Assembly (NCBI GenBank): GCA_032173965.1
Contig: JAVUNC010000006.1
Coordinates: 39,589,870-39,653,869, forward strand
Reading direction: 5' to 3'
DNA from: Sitta carolinensis
Taxonomy: Eukaryota > Chordata > Aves > Passeriformes > Sittidae
DNA: 64,000 bases
Under the pieces are notes generated by a model that was not told the origin of the DNA, did no database searches, and saw nothing but the letters and a program-made list of their open reading frames with translations. Made by a program: the position numbers and the translations under genes. How positions within the stretch are numbered: position 1 is the stretch's first letter; every line of letters starts with the position of its first letter. Below are positions 24,679 to 37,083 of the stretch, piece by piece.

Positions 24679-27600
24679 GGTGCTGAACAGGTGTCTAGCT
24701 CAGAGCTGCACAGGATGCACCTTGACCAAATGTGGGAATCCCCTCCATATGGGCACCTGACTGGCAAAGATAATGGCCCTTCTTCTGCACCAAATCTGGG
24801 GCTTATGTGCTTGGAAAGTGAAGTGCCTGGACTCGAGGTCCTCCTAAATCTGCCATGGTTTAAGCCCAGTGTCTTTCATACCAAAGTATTTGATGGGATG
24901 GGATGGGATGGAACTATCTCCTTCAATGGAGCTGGGCAAGCTTATGTGTTGCAAAGAAAGGCAAGAAGCAAGATGGTTTGGCTTGGCATTGAATAGCTGA
25001 GGGCCTGGTCTCTGCTCCCAGTGCTATTAGTGCATCTTATGTAAGAGATCATAAATGAAAACTGCAGCCACTGGGATGGGTGGAAATGAAACAGGCAGAG
25101 TCTGGCCCTCCGTGTAGCAGCAGATAAAATCAGTCAGTTAAAATCATTGCCACCTGCAGTGTAGCTGGGTGATGGTCATGTGCAGTACATGTAGTGTACT
25201 AGCTGCTAGCTAGGATTTTTGAAGAGCAAAAATAATTTAGGAACTGCTCTTAGAGACCCAGTGGAGAGACATCTTGATAGCAGAGGCAGCAGCCATGTGA
25301 CAGAGGGGAGAGAGATTCTCCCAGAGCGCTGCTGCAGCAGGCAGGAGGATTAATCCAAGTCTATTTTCTGGAATTGATTTAACACTGTATTCGTTTATCT
25401 GCAACTTCTGCTGAAACATTTCATATTTCAGATCTGATTTCAATGCTTCCAAGGCTGAAAGGCTTTTTTCTCTAGGGAGTAGCAGTTCTACAAGAGAACA
25501 ACAAGTAGGAGCCCTAGGGAAGCAGCAGAGGGAAGAAATATTTTATCTTTAGTAACTGGTCATTTCCATTTTGGAGGCAGTGAAAGAGGAACCATCTGGT
25601 GTGTGCTGAATATTCACTACATAAACAATGACTTGGTTATGAATATGTTCATGTGTTATTGTTGTTTATTATTTATAGGATTCCCTAGGTGAGCTTGACA
25701 CTTCACAAGCAGAAAGGAAGGCCAGGGCTCCTGCATCTTGATGTGCCCAGTATAAATTTGACACAATGCTCAAAGCATCTAATGATGGCAGACAAGGGTT
25801 GGGCAGGCAGCTGGGGGTGAGAAGGAAGATGCCAGACCTGTGAAAAAGGGCAGTGAACGATTTCTGGAGCAGTAGCTGCTTCTACTGTCAGAAGATTGAT
25901 TTGGGTGACCAGCCTCACATATTCATGTCTGTTAGTTTGGGGTTTAATCCTTCCTTGCTAAAAGCACCATTTACATTATTTAGTTTAATTTTCTACTGCT
26001 TAAGAGCTCTGTTCCTGCAATGTCCTGCCTGGAAACAATGCAGAATTTCAGGAACCTTGCTCCAATAACTTTCCATGATAGTCACCTGGAAGTGATGGGT
26101 CTTCTCAGTTGGCTTGAGCTTTATAACTCAGGAGCTCCAAATCAGTCAGCTGAGACAAATGTTTTTAGAGATGCTTTATTGTGTGCTTTACCTGATAGTC
26201 AAAGTGTCTTGAAAGAAAGAAGAAGAGTCCCATCAAGTGGCAGCATGACACCTTGTTGTGAGGTCTGTAACATCTGGTACTGAAGCCTGCTGGGAATGAT
26301 GGGAATTCAAGAGCCCCAGACACCTGCAGAGGACGCTCAGAGTTTTGCAGGAAAAAAATGTCTGTAGTACTTCCCCCTCTCTTGTCCTTCTTTTTCTTTT
26401 CACTGCTGGAGCTTTTCCATAGGGGGTTTTGCTGCAGCATTCAGCCATTTTTCTGGTACTGAGACAGAATTATGGGCAGGGTTTGATGAAGGGAGCAGCT
26501 GTAGGCACTGGAAGGGAAGAATTTTGAATCTCTTAGGGGAAAAATTCCCACACCATCGAGGACAGAGCTCAAGGGCATTTGCAGGGCCAGGGGGGTGGAG
26601 GAGAGTGGACCACAGCCAGGCACAACAACCCTGGCCTGAGCTTGGGCCCAAGAGTGCCTTCCCTCCCACAACACTCCCTTCCCACCTATCTTTTTTCTCT
26701 TTTCTCTTCTGGCTGTTGTGCTCTGACACACTGAAATTTACTTGACTGCAAAAGTTTGTCTCCTGACACCTTCAACAAGCAGAAAGTAAGTGAAATGTTG
26801 ATTTTTGCCATACCTTTCCTGACACAGCAGGGCACACCATAAATTGTGACTTGGAGCCCTTTTTTCACACAGGCCTGTTGCTCCATTGCACAGGCTGGCT
26901 AGAATGGACCAGAGCACCATGAACAATGTGATATCCCAACTCCTTGGAAACATGTTACCATCTCTTCCTTTTTTAATAAACATCCTCCTAATCAAACCCC
27001 TCAGCACAACTGAAGCAGCACAATGGGCATTCTACATAATTTAGAATGCAGCTGCCTAAAACCACACTGTCAGTCTATCTGACCTCAGTGCTGATGCCTC
27101 TCTCAGGTGCTTGTACAACAGGAACAATACCCCATGACCCTCACTCCTTTGTTCAGAGGTTTTCAAACACAATTCAAGAGGTAGCATTAAAGGACTTGGA
27201 TGACTCCATCTAGGGAAGCAACTTTCAAGTAAGTAGAAGATTGCAGTGAAGAGAAGATTTATCTTTCTCTGAATCTACTGGGATAAGGACTAAGACCTTA
27301 GACTGCTGCAAGGGAGTGTCACATTATGCATGAAATATTTGGAATGAATAACAAGTAGCTGAATAGATTGCCTGGAGGTGGTGAAGAATCTCCATCACCT
27401 GAGATCTTCAGGACTTTATCAGACTTTTGTCTCCAAAGGACAAGTAAACTTGGAGCAAGGGTATGGAAAATTGGGAAAGATGGTTGAGTTGGCCTCTGAA
27501 GGCCATTTCTCATTATGAGAAGAAGCTTAGCATTAGATTTGTGTTTACAGTAAATCAGGTCCTGACAGCCTTTGTAGTATAACCCAGAACTGAATGAGAA

Positions 27601-29112
27601 AGGGCTGAGCACCCTTTTGCTCTCAGTATTCATGCCTCTCCCTAGGCAGATTTGAAGCTGGTCAGCATAAAGACATGCAGCTCAGCATGCTGTATTTATT
27701 TTGTTGCTAAACTGGAGACATTAGGCTGCCCCTGTTCCCTTTCTTGGCCATTCAGCTTTACCTAATCAAACAGGAAAGCTCTCCAGACATTGTGGGTGTT
27801 CAAATTTTGAAGGCTAACTACCCAGAAAAAGAAAAACCAAACCAAACCAGAAACCACTTCATAAAATTTGTAGTTAAGAGATAATTTAAATCAAGCAGCA
27901 CCTGTTTTACCAGAGAAAGCATTTGTTTCTTTTTAAATGTCACAGCAAATAGCAGAGGTTAAATTACTCATTCCAGAGAAAAATCACCATCAGACTGTAT
28001 CTTGAACAATAAACTAATGGCATGAGCTAAGGCAATGCACAATTTGACTTGGAAAAAATTATACATAATTTGGGATGCAATTTAAAGTGAAACCTTCAAA
28101 GATGTTGGGCAGGCTGTATCAAAGCACACCATCAACTGGAACAGTATTTTATTCTGTTTGAAATCTCCGAGCACAGAGAATTAGAAGATCTGTGGACAAA
28201 GCTATGAAAACTGTCATCTGCCAGCCATTATCAAATGTAGCACAGATGATTGAGTGAGAGGATGGAAATCAGCAGCTGGTTGACCCAATCCATACAGATT
28301 ATGTCAGTGGTTTCCTACTCTGGTTGCTAAAGGGACATATTGGAAAGAGTCCATACTAAGGAAAGTCCCTGCACACAATTGGCCAGCAGGGAAGAGTGGA
28401 GTGGTGACACTCAGAATCATCAAGGCTGGGGAGAGAGAGGGACTGGCTGTGGTATGCTGTGCAAATTTCTGGAGAACATCTGCACAGTAGGTATGAGAAT
28501 GATAAATTGCTCTTCCATGTGTTTCTTATGCCCAGCTGCCAAGTTCTTCCAGACAAAGGCGGATAGCACAATTCTTGCCACACTCAAAAGACAAGAAAAT
28601 CTTGACACATGAGTGAAGTGATTTTACCTATGGTTGAAAAGGAGAATGTGAAAATAGTCTGTCTCCTGGGTCACAACCAGACTCAGAGAAGAAAAAGGGA
28701 GAAAATATTTCTGAGTGTCACACATCTGAGTTGTCTCATGATGTTGATTTTACAGGAGAAGAAAACCCATTTTATGCAGTAAATGTTACTTTTTAGTTTC
28801 TGGTCCAAATTTATTAGTGTTCCCATTTTTCGCTTACTTCCTGTGCTAATCTCCTTATTTACCCATCTCTCTCTTATATACACAAGTGCATACATAGGCA
28901 AATTCACCCCAGTCAGCTTCTCCCCCATCCTGCAAACAGCTCATAATATCAACATGACAGCACTGAAAGAGGATTTCTTTGCTATATTGTAAAATATGAA
29001 TCCACTATTTTGACAGTGACAAATCATAAGCATCAATGTGCAGGAGCATTTTAATGAGAATGTAGGGAATAATCTGCCTCACCAATCTTGCATTCCAGTG
29101 GAAACCTTTTTC
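24679..29112. other. Intergenic, no gene recognised
   Basis: No coding exon or RNA gene recognised on either strand. A short GGGAT pentamer run occurs near 24894-24912, and a degenerate CR1 copy lies near 27.3-27.5 kb (separate entry). Confidence 0.5.
27290..27520 (+). mobile_element. Degenerate ancient CR1-like fragment
   Basis: The stretch 'gaatagattgcctggaggtg' followed by 'gaatctccatcacctgagat' and, further on, 'gttgagttggcctctgaagg' follows the order of the CR1 3' region, but with many substitutions. An old insertion is the best reading; the boundaries are approximate. Confidence 0.5.
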
Positions 29113-29390
29113 CCCTTCCCTTCCCTTCCCCCTTTTCCCTTCCCTTCCCTTCCCTTCCCTTCCCTTCCCTCCCTTCCCTTCCCTTCCCTTCCCTTCCCTT
29201 CCTTCCCTTCCCTTCCCTTCCCTTCCCTTCCCTTCCCTTCCCTTCCCTTCCCTTCCCTTCCCTTCCCTTCCCTTCCCTTCCCTTCCCTTCCCTTCCCTTC
29301 CCTTCCCTTCCCTTCCCTTCCCTTCCCTTCCCTTCCCTTCCCTTCCCTTCCCTTCCCTTCCCTTCCCTTCCCTTCCCTTTCTCCCCCCAC
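29113..29390. repeat. (CCCTT)n / (AAGGG)n pentanucleotide tract
   Basis: About 280 bp of pure pyrimidine on the plus strand. The first 90 bp carry a few interruptions (extra C or T, and a missing C near 29200). From about 29202 to 29389 the CCCTT unit repeats some 37 times without error. Long open frames across it on both strands (Pro/Ser/Phe or Gly/Arg/Glu repeats) are artefacts. The tract is strictly polypurine-polypyrimidine and could adopt triplex or G-quadruplex forms. Confidence 0.97.
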
Positions 29391-30715
29391 TTTGGCTACA
29401 GCTTTTGATGTTCTCTGTGCAGACAGGCTTAATGTCTTTCATGAGATGCAGTCCCCTCAGTCGAGAGTCTTTCATGACATGAAAAGATTTCTCTGTAATT
29501 TTCTTTTTTTATTATTATTTTGATGTAAGCTGTTAAAATATGGAGAAAACACTGTCTGATTATTTAAAGATAAAACCTAGACTGGGTCATGTATCTTTAT
29601 TGCAAGGCTCAGTCTACTTTAAATTGATGAGTTGAGGGAATATTGGAGGATTTTTATTCTCAGTAGTCGTGACAGGAGAATGAGGGAGGTGGGAGTGAAA
29701 ACTAGATCCGTTCTGAGCAGCTTCCCCTTCAGTTCTGCCAGAGGTGTCTCTTAGCTGTTCGTCACTGCAGATCCAGTGCCTACAGACTTGGTTTGCACTT
29801 GCTTGTGTTATTGCCACTGCTTTTCTCAGAAATGTTGAACCATGAAAGTTATCTGGGAGAAAAGTTATTTCTAATAAAGAACCCTTGAACACTGTCAAGG
29901 AAGGTTGCTGTCATCACCTTCCATGCTAGTGCATGTGCAGGAGACAAGCACAGCCGCTCTCTCCTGCAGTGCTCTCTCCCTAGAAACTGAGACATGAAAC
30001 ACTTTCATTTTGCTCTGAGCCTTCAGGCAAAGGGGGAGTCTCTTGTGTAGTTGCAGGGTCTGTGCTGAGGGGCTGGCCAGGAAGCCTAGGACCTAAGATT
30101 GTGTAAAATGCATTTTTCTTTGACTTCTCACCAGTGCAGAGTCTGGCTGTCTCCGGGCATACAGCTGCAGCCCAATAGCCCTCTCCCCTTCTCCTGTCAA
30201 GGGTGGCTCATCTGTGGAGGGAGACAGGGATGCTATTCATCAGAGCTGGGAGGGTGCAGCACGTAGGTGTGTAGGAGAAGGAGAGGCTGTGCACAGAGCC
30301 TCTGTAGACAGTACAAGAAGAGCGTGGGTGGGCAAAGGGGGGTGAGGGTGTGCAGCTATCAGGGAGCAAACCCGTCTGCAAAACTTCTACCAGCAGCAGG
30401 CCACTGCTACTGCCCAGGCACCACCTGCCCAGATCAAAGCCTTTCCTGCTTGTGTTAAGGGAGGCTTTGAACTTGCAAAGACTCCCCCGCCACATTTTCC
30501 CTTGCCTCCAGTCCTAGTTCTACACAGGGGCAGCTTTAGGGAGGCACGGAGACACACAGAAACCTTACCTTTGCCTCTCCCACCCACACTGTGGGAAGGA
30601 GTGGTGTTCTGCGGGCTGGAGCAGCAGAATGCCTCTTCCCACCCTTCTCCTCTCCCCGTGGGAGTTGTCAGGACCTTAGAGGCCCAAGAACACCTTTCCT
30701 CTTCTCCTGGGCTGT
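29391..30715. other. Upstream flank of ZDHHC22, nothing recognised
   Basis: No exon or repeat family was recognised between the pentanucleotide tract and the ZDHHC22 CpG island. Confidence 0.5.
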
Positions 30716-30719
30716 GCTG

Positions 30720-32040
30720 TGCGCGGTGGCAGGTGGATGGTCCTGCCGCAGGTGCGGGTGGTGCTGAAGGGACAGCTACGGTGGAGACGGGCCGGGGCGG
30801 GGGCAGGAACACGGGGAGGGTCGGGAAGGGAGTCAACCGGACAAGAACCGGACGGAGGAGGGAGATATAGAGAGGGAGAGAGAAGAAGTCCGGGGGGGGA
30901 CGAAAACAGAGACAGGGAGAGACACGGGGCATTGGACGGAGAGAGACAGACACGGGGCAGAGAGAAGAGGGACAGGAAAAGAACAGAAAGGGAGAGGAAG
31001 AGGGAGAGGAAAAACAGGACAGACTCCGGGCTGCACTCCGGCTCGGCTGCCGTGGGGATCTCGGCATGGCCGGCTGTAGCAGCGGCTCCGCCGGCGCCAG
31101 ACGCCGGTACCGGGCGGCACCCGCCGCGCCTGGGGACAAGGGGATTGCAAGGTGGCAGCGCGCAGCCCGCAGCGCCGCGGGGCCGAGGCGGGTCCGGGGC
31201 TGCCGGCGCTCTGCAGACACCGGCGCTGGGGAGTCCTTTAGGGCTGCCGGCGTGGGTGTGCTTGGGGTGCCCGGGCAGCCACACCGCCACCCGGCTCGCT
31301 GCCCGCCGCGTGTAGCCCTCCGGACTGTCCTGTGCCCTGGCTGAGCAGGCTGAGCCCCGGGGCCGGGGGTGACCGCCCGTCCGGCGGGGATGCGTCGTGC
31401 CCGGCCAGAGCTGCGGCTGCTGCTGCGGGGCTGCCCCGGGTCGGTAGCCGAGAGCCGCAGGTTGCATCCGGACAGCACTTGACCAGCTGTTTTGTATGTT
31501 TTCTAATTTCGTGCAGAACAGGGCAGCGGTCATAGAGGTAATCTGTAGATCCGTGGCTTTAAGGGATAAATTAGAGCATTCGATTTGATCCGTATTGCAG
31601 TGGATTAGAGCAACCTCTCCCCCTCCCCTTCTCCTCCTCCCACCCCTGCTTTCCAATTCACTCCCCCCTCCTCCAGCACCACCTTTTTTCCTCTCATGCA
31701 ATACCAAAACTGACCCTGCCTGGCAGAGAGACTCTGCTAGGCGAACAGAGCAGTGCTCACATCGCCGGCACACCGCGGGAGCCGCCTCTCCCCTTCCAGC
31801 CGCTGCAGCCCCTCCGGGGCAGCGCTGCTGCAAGTTCCCCGGCGGCTGGCGCCGGGGCCGGGGTGTCTCCTCCGGGAACAAGGGAGCGGTCACTGCCCGC
31901 GGGCTGTCCCTTTGCCTCGGCCCGGCAGGGGCCGTGGGCCGGCGGCGAGGGAGAGCGGCCCCCGGAGGGCATTTCTCGAAGGCGGCGGGGCCGGGACCCG
32001 GCAGGAAATGGAAGGATGAAGTGTGCAGCCGGAGCGGTGA
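30720..32040 (+). promoter_or_regulatory. ZDHHC22: CpG island and 5' region of ZDHHC22
   Basis: GC-rich and CpG-dense sequence runs from about 30.7 kb almost to the first coding exon of ZDHHC22, with a less CpG-rich gap around 31.48-31.74 kb. Because the coding exon starts with its own splice acceptor (TCCCCTGCAG ending at 32070), at least one non-coding exon must lie upstream, most likely within this island. The donor is not certain; AGAG|GTAATC at 31537/31538 is one weak candidate. Long minus-strand frames here are composition artefacts. No TATA box was recognised. Confidence 0.65.
30862..31020 (+). repeat. Purine-rich GA tract inside the ZDHHC22 island
   Basis: About 160 bp in which the plus strand is overwhelmingly G and A, with repeated GAGA and GGGA motifs and a run of eight G. 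It interrupts the CpG-rich sequence just upstream of or within the presumed 5' exon region. Confidence 0.75.
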
Positions 32041-32070
32041 TGTTCCTTCTCTCCTTGCTTTCCCCTGCAG

Positions 32071-32642
32071 GACGTAATCCGCAATGCTAGTTCTCAGGTT
32101 GCTCAATGTTGTCGCTCCAGCCTACTTCTTGTTCATCTCCCTAGTGACCTTCGTCCTCCAGATCTTTGTCTTCATCCCCAGCATGTTCAGAGACCCTTCC
32201 ACCACCCCACTTTTCTCGCCTGCTCTGCTGCATGGGGCCCTCTTCCTCTTCCTCTCAGCTAATGCTCTGGGCAACTACGTCCTTGTGATCCAGAGCTCCC
32301 CTGAGGACTTGGGCAAGGACTTAAACTTGGGCAAAGGAGCCGAAGTGGCAGACTGGCTGGATGGAAGCAGGTCTCCTGGCTCAGCTTTGCCCAGCACTCA
32401 CTTCTGTAGACTGTGTGCCAGAGTCACCCAGAGGCATGACCACCACTGTTTCTTCACAGGGAACTGCATCGGGAGCAGGAACATGCGAAACTTCATAATG
32501 TTCTGTCTCTACACCTCCCTGGCTTGCCTTGACTCCCTGGTGGCAGGCATGGCTTACATTTCTGATACACTTTCCATGTCCTTTGCGGACCCACTGGCCT
32601 TCCTCACTCTTCTGCCTCACTCCATCAGCCAGTTCTTCTCAG
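32071..32642 (+). CDS. ZDHHC22: ZDHHC22 first coding exon (coding from 32084)
   Basis: The acceptor is a strong pyrimidine tract ending CCCCTGCAG at 32070. Thirteen bases of 5'UTR precede the ATG. The exon encodes residues 1-186 plus one base of codon 187, including the DHHC catalytic core, and ends at CTCAG|GTAAGG. Confidence 0.93.
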
Positions 32643-35600
32643 GTAAGGACTCCTTGCTCAGAGATGAGGAGCATGTTCCTCCTCCAGGGCTCCTGGGTTG
32701 GGGGGGACCTGATCTTCCTTGGATAGCCATCCGTGTGGAGGTGTGGTAAGGAAATGGGCAAGAGGGGCAATTGGCCTTCTTTGGAGGTTGCAGCCAGCCT
32801 TTTCAAAAGACTTTGCTCCACCTGAAATAGAAGCTGGGACCCACTCCAGGTTACATCCATAGCTATATTCCCAATGCATTAGGCTCTGGAAAATGCCCCA
32901 TAACCAACTTGGTGGTGATAGAATAGAGCTTTCTGTTGTGCAGGATGTGTGTTGTAATTAGACAGAGGAGATGGATTTCACTGCACATATGGGGGATCTT
33001 TTGCCTGTCCTACAGGTAGAGTTAGGGTGTCCTGTAGGCTTTTGTACCCTACAAATCTGCAGGTTCCCCATATCCCAGCAGGGGTATCTTATCCAGGTCC
33101 ACTCAGTCCCTTCACTGTCATCCACCTCCTGTCTCCGGGCAGTGTAAACTTACTGAGATCTTTCCATCCATTCAGCACAGGAGAACTGGGGTTCAGGCAA
33201 CAGAAACCAAGAGAGGAGTTAATGTGACATGATTAGCTACCTGTCTTGTGACCCAAGTCTGGGACACAAGTCCACAGAGAACCAGGGGAAATTCTCTGTG
33301 CTGCTCTTTACAAAAGCTCCACACCAAAAGTAAATACCTGCTTCTTCTTGCTTCCATTCCTTACCCTTCTTTCTACTTCTTTCCTTTTCCCATCTCTCCC
33401 TGCCTTTCTGTAAATCTCCACAACCCTTCTCCTCCCATCTCCTGACTTTGCTCCTGTAACTTATCCTCTGCTCCTGCAAAGCAAGAAGCCTTACTTCTTC
33501 ACCTTTCCAAATGCCCTCGGATTCTCCAACCTCAACCGTTTCTCTGTCCAAACCCAAGAGTAAGACAGATCCTGACCTCAGAGAAGGGATTATGCAGACA
33601 GCCTAGACTGTTACACTGCCCTGAGAGTGACTGCAGAAAATCGCCATCTCCCCCTATGCAGCTCCTGCTCATACACTTACATCAGCTTTTACTAGACTAA
33701 AATAGGTATCCCATATACTTTAGCTTTGCAGGTTCAGCTGAGCTCAGTAAGAAGGGAGTCTGTTTTGGCTTGTGCACTGTCACCAGAAGCGTTGATTAAG
33801 ATCTGAGTGTAGAGACTCCACTGCTGGGAATACAGGAGCCAGAGAGGCCCCAGCTTGCTCTTCGGATTCCAGGCTGAGTTGCCATCTGAAAACAAAAAAA
33901 TATCTCTCTGCTTGGCAAATTTGCAGATTTGTCACAGTAATCATTGAAAGACAATAAACATGAAATCCTGCCATGACATTTTTATGGAATTATTTTTCCA
34001 GCTAGAAGAATTTTTGTAAATAATATTGCACTAGCTTTACTAGAATTAAAAACACTGGGAATGTTTTTCCCCTGTGCCTAAGCACTGCTCAGCACAGCAG
34101 TCTGGGAGGGCGAGCAGGGATATGAGAGGAGATTATCAAGGAATTAGTTCTCTCTGACTCTGAGGGCTCATCTGCACAGAGGTGGGTCCTGGCATATATT
34201 TGCAGAGACACTGAAATGTCCCAGCCCTAGTGGGAGCAACTGTGGTGCCAAGACAGCATCTGGGCAGTGTTTGAGTGGGCCACAACAGGGCTGGGTGCCA
34301 AACTAGAAGCCAAGCACCCTTGAGAGACAGAGCTTCCAGCAGCTCCCACCAAACCTCTAGTTCTGCTGAGAAGAGAACTGCTGCCTCACACAGCAAGATA
34401 CAGGCATGAGGTGTCTTGATTGCTTGGGAGGAAGTGCCTAGTGGGTTTCTACCAGCATGTTTAACCTCAATTTCAGGAAAGAAAAACACAGTCTTGAATG
34501 GTTACCTGGAAGGGTTGTTCACACAGTATTTTTCAGCTAATGTAACTATTACTTAATGGTTGTTACATGACCCAAACAGAGAACTGTGACAGCAGAGAAA
34601 AAACTTTATCTTTCTTCTTCTCTTTCATGCCCACTGTACTGCAGAAGTAGTAAAGGAGGATGAAGGGTTAATCTGCTGGTCTTTTGTCAACTAAGTGTTC
34701 CCTGCTTTCATGCTGGGAAAGTTTTCAGCTGGCTCATTCTTCCCAGACTGTACTGAGGCGTGGATTTCAGTCTGACCCAAAGTCGATAACTACAGCCTAA
34801 AATACAGCTTTTCTGGCATGGATAATATAAGGCAATATAAGCTTGAGATCACACTGGGTAACTTAGAGCAAAAAGAATCTGAAACTAAAAGAGACTGTAG
34901 GGATGAGGGGCAAATGGAGAGCGCTGTTGTAAGCACATAATATTGTACCACACAAAATAAATTATAAAAAATGCTTTATGTAGGTAGCCTGAAGAAAAGG
35001 TTAAAAAAAATGTATCTGGAAAGGATGGCTCAGAGATGCTTAATATTTTCAAGGGGAAATAAGGGTAATTATTTCCTGAATGTTGAATTTCAGCTAGTCA
35101 GATAAATAAAGCTTATAGGTACCTTGCAAAGGGACTAAAGAAAATGTCTCTCTCCATATCCCATCTCAGTATCAGCTGTAGGAAAAAACAAATGTCTGTC
35201 ACTCTCTGGCCCAGTAAAAGAGGGACAGGGAATCCAGTATTTGGCTCTGGGCTTCCTACCTGGAAGATTAAGTTATTCTGACAGAATTGGTATGAGGATT
35301 TGTCATTATCCTAAGGGGCTTGTTCTTCTTTTGCTGTGCTGCATACAGAGCCCACTGAGCTGAATGGGATCTAATAAGAAGGGAAAGATGACATTGCATT
35401 TAGGAAGAAAATGGAATGATCCCTGCACCTTTTTCATGTGAAGAGTCTATGAAAGCTTGAGGCTGTAGTCAGTGTCCTTACAAATTATCCTCAGTGGAGT
35501 CTGCCCCAATCTCTCACTTACAGCACTGCCAGGTGGAAAAGATGGGATTCACAGATTGCAAAATCAGGTGATAACACCTAACCCAGCATTCTGCATAAGA

Positions 35601-36289
35601 GAAGCAAGAGATCCATATCCAGTGACCCTTCTGTTAAACTTAAAACCTGAAGCACCCATGTACCTCTTTTAGGCAGCACGCCTCTATTGTCCAGGCAGTC
35701 CCTGCTCTATCACAGTTGGTCTTGTAGGGCCCATGGTCTTCCAGAGGAACAGAAGCATGTGAGAGATTTTAATTTCTAAACCTTATAGGAACCAATGAAA
35801 ATACATCAGCTATTTATACCAGTATTGACACACATTTCATTTCCTTTGTGTAAATATGCCTGTGCGTAAATATGGGTGTTTAATAACATACAAGTATGCA
35901 TAAACATCATATGGGCATATTGAGAATGGTATTTTAATGGGTTTAGATATGCTTACACACTGAAAGGTCATTCAGTGACACCTGCCGTTATACTAATATT
36001 TTCCAAAAGGAGTCCTAAAATTATTGTAGAGGAAAGGGCCTACAGAATATTTTTATTCAAATATATTCATCACAAATATATACTAACACCCCCATCTGAA
36101 TTAGGAGCTTCAGATATTCGAATACTCATTTGTATTTAAAAAAGTATTTTGAGTCGTCTAGGAGCAGCTAATAAAAGGAATTTGGACTGTATTTTAGAAA
36201 CGTTTCTGTTTCTTTCTTGCATTCACATGAAAACTGCCTTGCCCCAAAGGCAGGAAAGTCATTATTGATTTATTTTTATTTTTTAACAT

Positions 36290-36324
<35 letters not shown>

Positions 36325-37083
36325 GTAGGGACAGAGAAAAAGAGAAATCTGAAATAGTTCTGCCTTGTGTTAATGCAAAGAGTAAGGCTTCTTAGAAGGA
36401 TCTACATTCTGTAGGATCCACTTGTCTTTTCAAAATCCTGAAATCTTAGATTTCCTGTGATGAGCAGGTAAATCCTTAAATAAATTAATCATTTCTCAGA
36501 ATAGTGCTGGAGTCTTACAGGTATGCTTTACTTTTGGCTGAATTTATCCCTGTAATCTAGATCCTCACACTGACAGCAAAAGGAGAAGTGTATAAGAGAC
36601 CATTATAATTTTAATATTTCTGCAGCAGGTCCATTGCATCAGACACTATGAAAGAAATAATTTAATGTAGTTAGAGCAACCAGCCTGTCTTGTTCTACCT
36701 CCCCACTTGTGGCCAGTGAAAACAGGTAGTTTGTTGGTTTCTGGGGCTGTGTTACATTGCATGTGGGGTGTGCCTAAGCTCTTTCTTTTATTGTCCTCCC
36801 TCCCTCCTGGTTTTCAGGCACTCTCCTTAGCTCTGAGATGTTTGTCATCCTCATGCTCTACCTCTGGCTTGGGATTGGACTGGCCTGTGCTGGCTTCTGC
36901 TGCCACCAGATGCTGCTGATCCTGCGTGGGCAGACACGGTACCAGGTGCGGAAAGGAATGGTGGTAAGAGCCCGGCCCTGGAGGGACAACCTGCAGGAAG
37001 TCTTTGGCAAGAAGTGGCTGCTAGGACTTCTCATCCCTGTGCAGAACGTGGAGAGTAGCTGCCGTAGGCAGAAAGAGAAATAA
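32084..37083 (+). CDS. ZDHHC22: Palmitoyltransferase ZDHHC22, complete coding region (2 coding exons)
   Basis: The coding region joins 32084-32642 to 36818-37083 and gives 274 residues; human is about 263 from memory. The splice is phase 1: GTAAGG donor after 32642, TTTTCAG acceptor before 36818. The family transfers palmitate to cysteines of target proteins from an autoacylated cysteine; ZDHHC22 has been linked to palmitoylation of BK potassium channels. Visible features are four hydrophobic segments (about 6-33, 43-70, 137-159, 190-222) and a cysteine-rich loop with Cys108, Cys111, the catalytic DHHC at 119-122 and Cys128 in an NCIG motif. The loop is short and has Phe in place of the usual Trp after DHHC, both as in human ZDHHC22. 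Compared with human, about ten extra residues lie at 77-103, where the family is variable. The ATG is 13 nt past the acceptor and matches the human N-terminus. The next gene, CIPC, converges on it. Confidence 0.96.
32643..36817 (+). other. ZDHHC22: ZDHHC22 intron
   Basis: A 4175-bp GT-AG intron, phase 1. It includes a (TA)n microsatellite near 36.3 kb. No other exon was recognised in it. Confidence 0.9.
36290..36324. repeat. (TA)n microsatellite in the ZDHHC22 intron
   Basis: About twelve TA units followed by a short CA stretch and more TA; simple AT-rich repeat. Confidence 0.93.
36818..37083 (+). CDS. ZDHHC22: ZDHHC22 last coding exon
   Basis: The acceptor is CTGGTTTTCAG ending at 36817. 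The exon completes Gly187 and encodes residues 188-274, including the last membrane segment and the cytosolic tail with the conserved RARPWRDNLQEVFGKKWLLG stretch. The stop codon is TAA at 37081-37083, embedded in an AATAAA hexamer at 37079-37084 that is probably too early to serve as the poly(A) signal. Confidence 0.95.

Noticed and set aside
29005..29523. Open frames of 156 and 161 codons on both strands
   Set aside because: They run through the (CCCTT)n tract and consist of its three-frame translation; no protein is implied.
30760..30775. GGTGCTGAA half-site resembling an RE1/REST element upstream of ZDHHC22
   Set aside because: The left half of the 21-bp RE1 motif is absent at any allowed spacing, so this does not qualify as a site. 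A similar half-site next to the LTR at about 24679 was also set aside.
30387..32106. Minus-strand frames of 363 and 476 codons opposite the ZDHHC22 5' region
   Set aside because: They lie in a CpG island, where stop codons are rare, show biased Arg/Pro/Ala/Ser content, and match no family.
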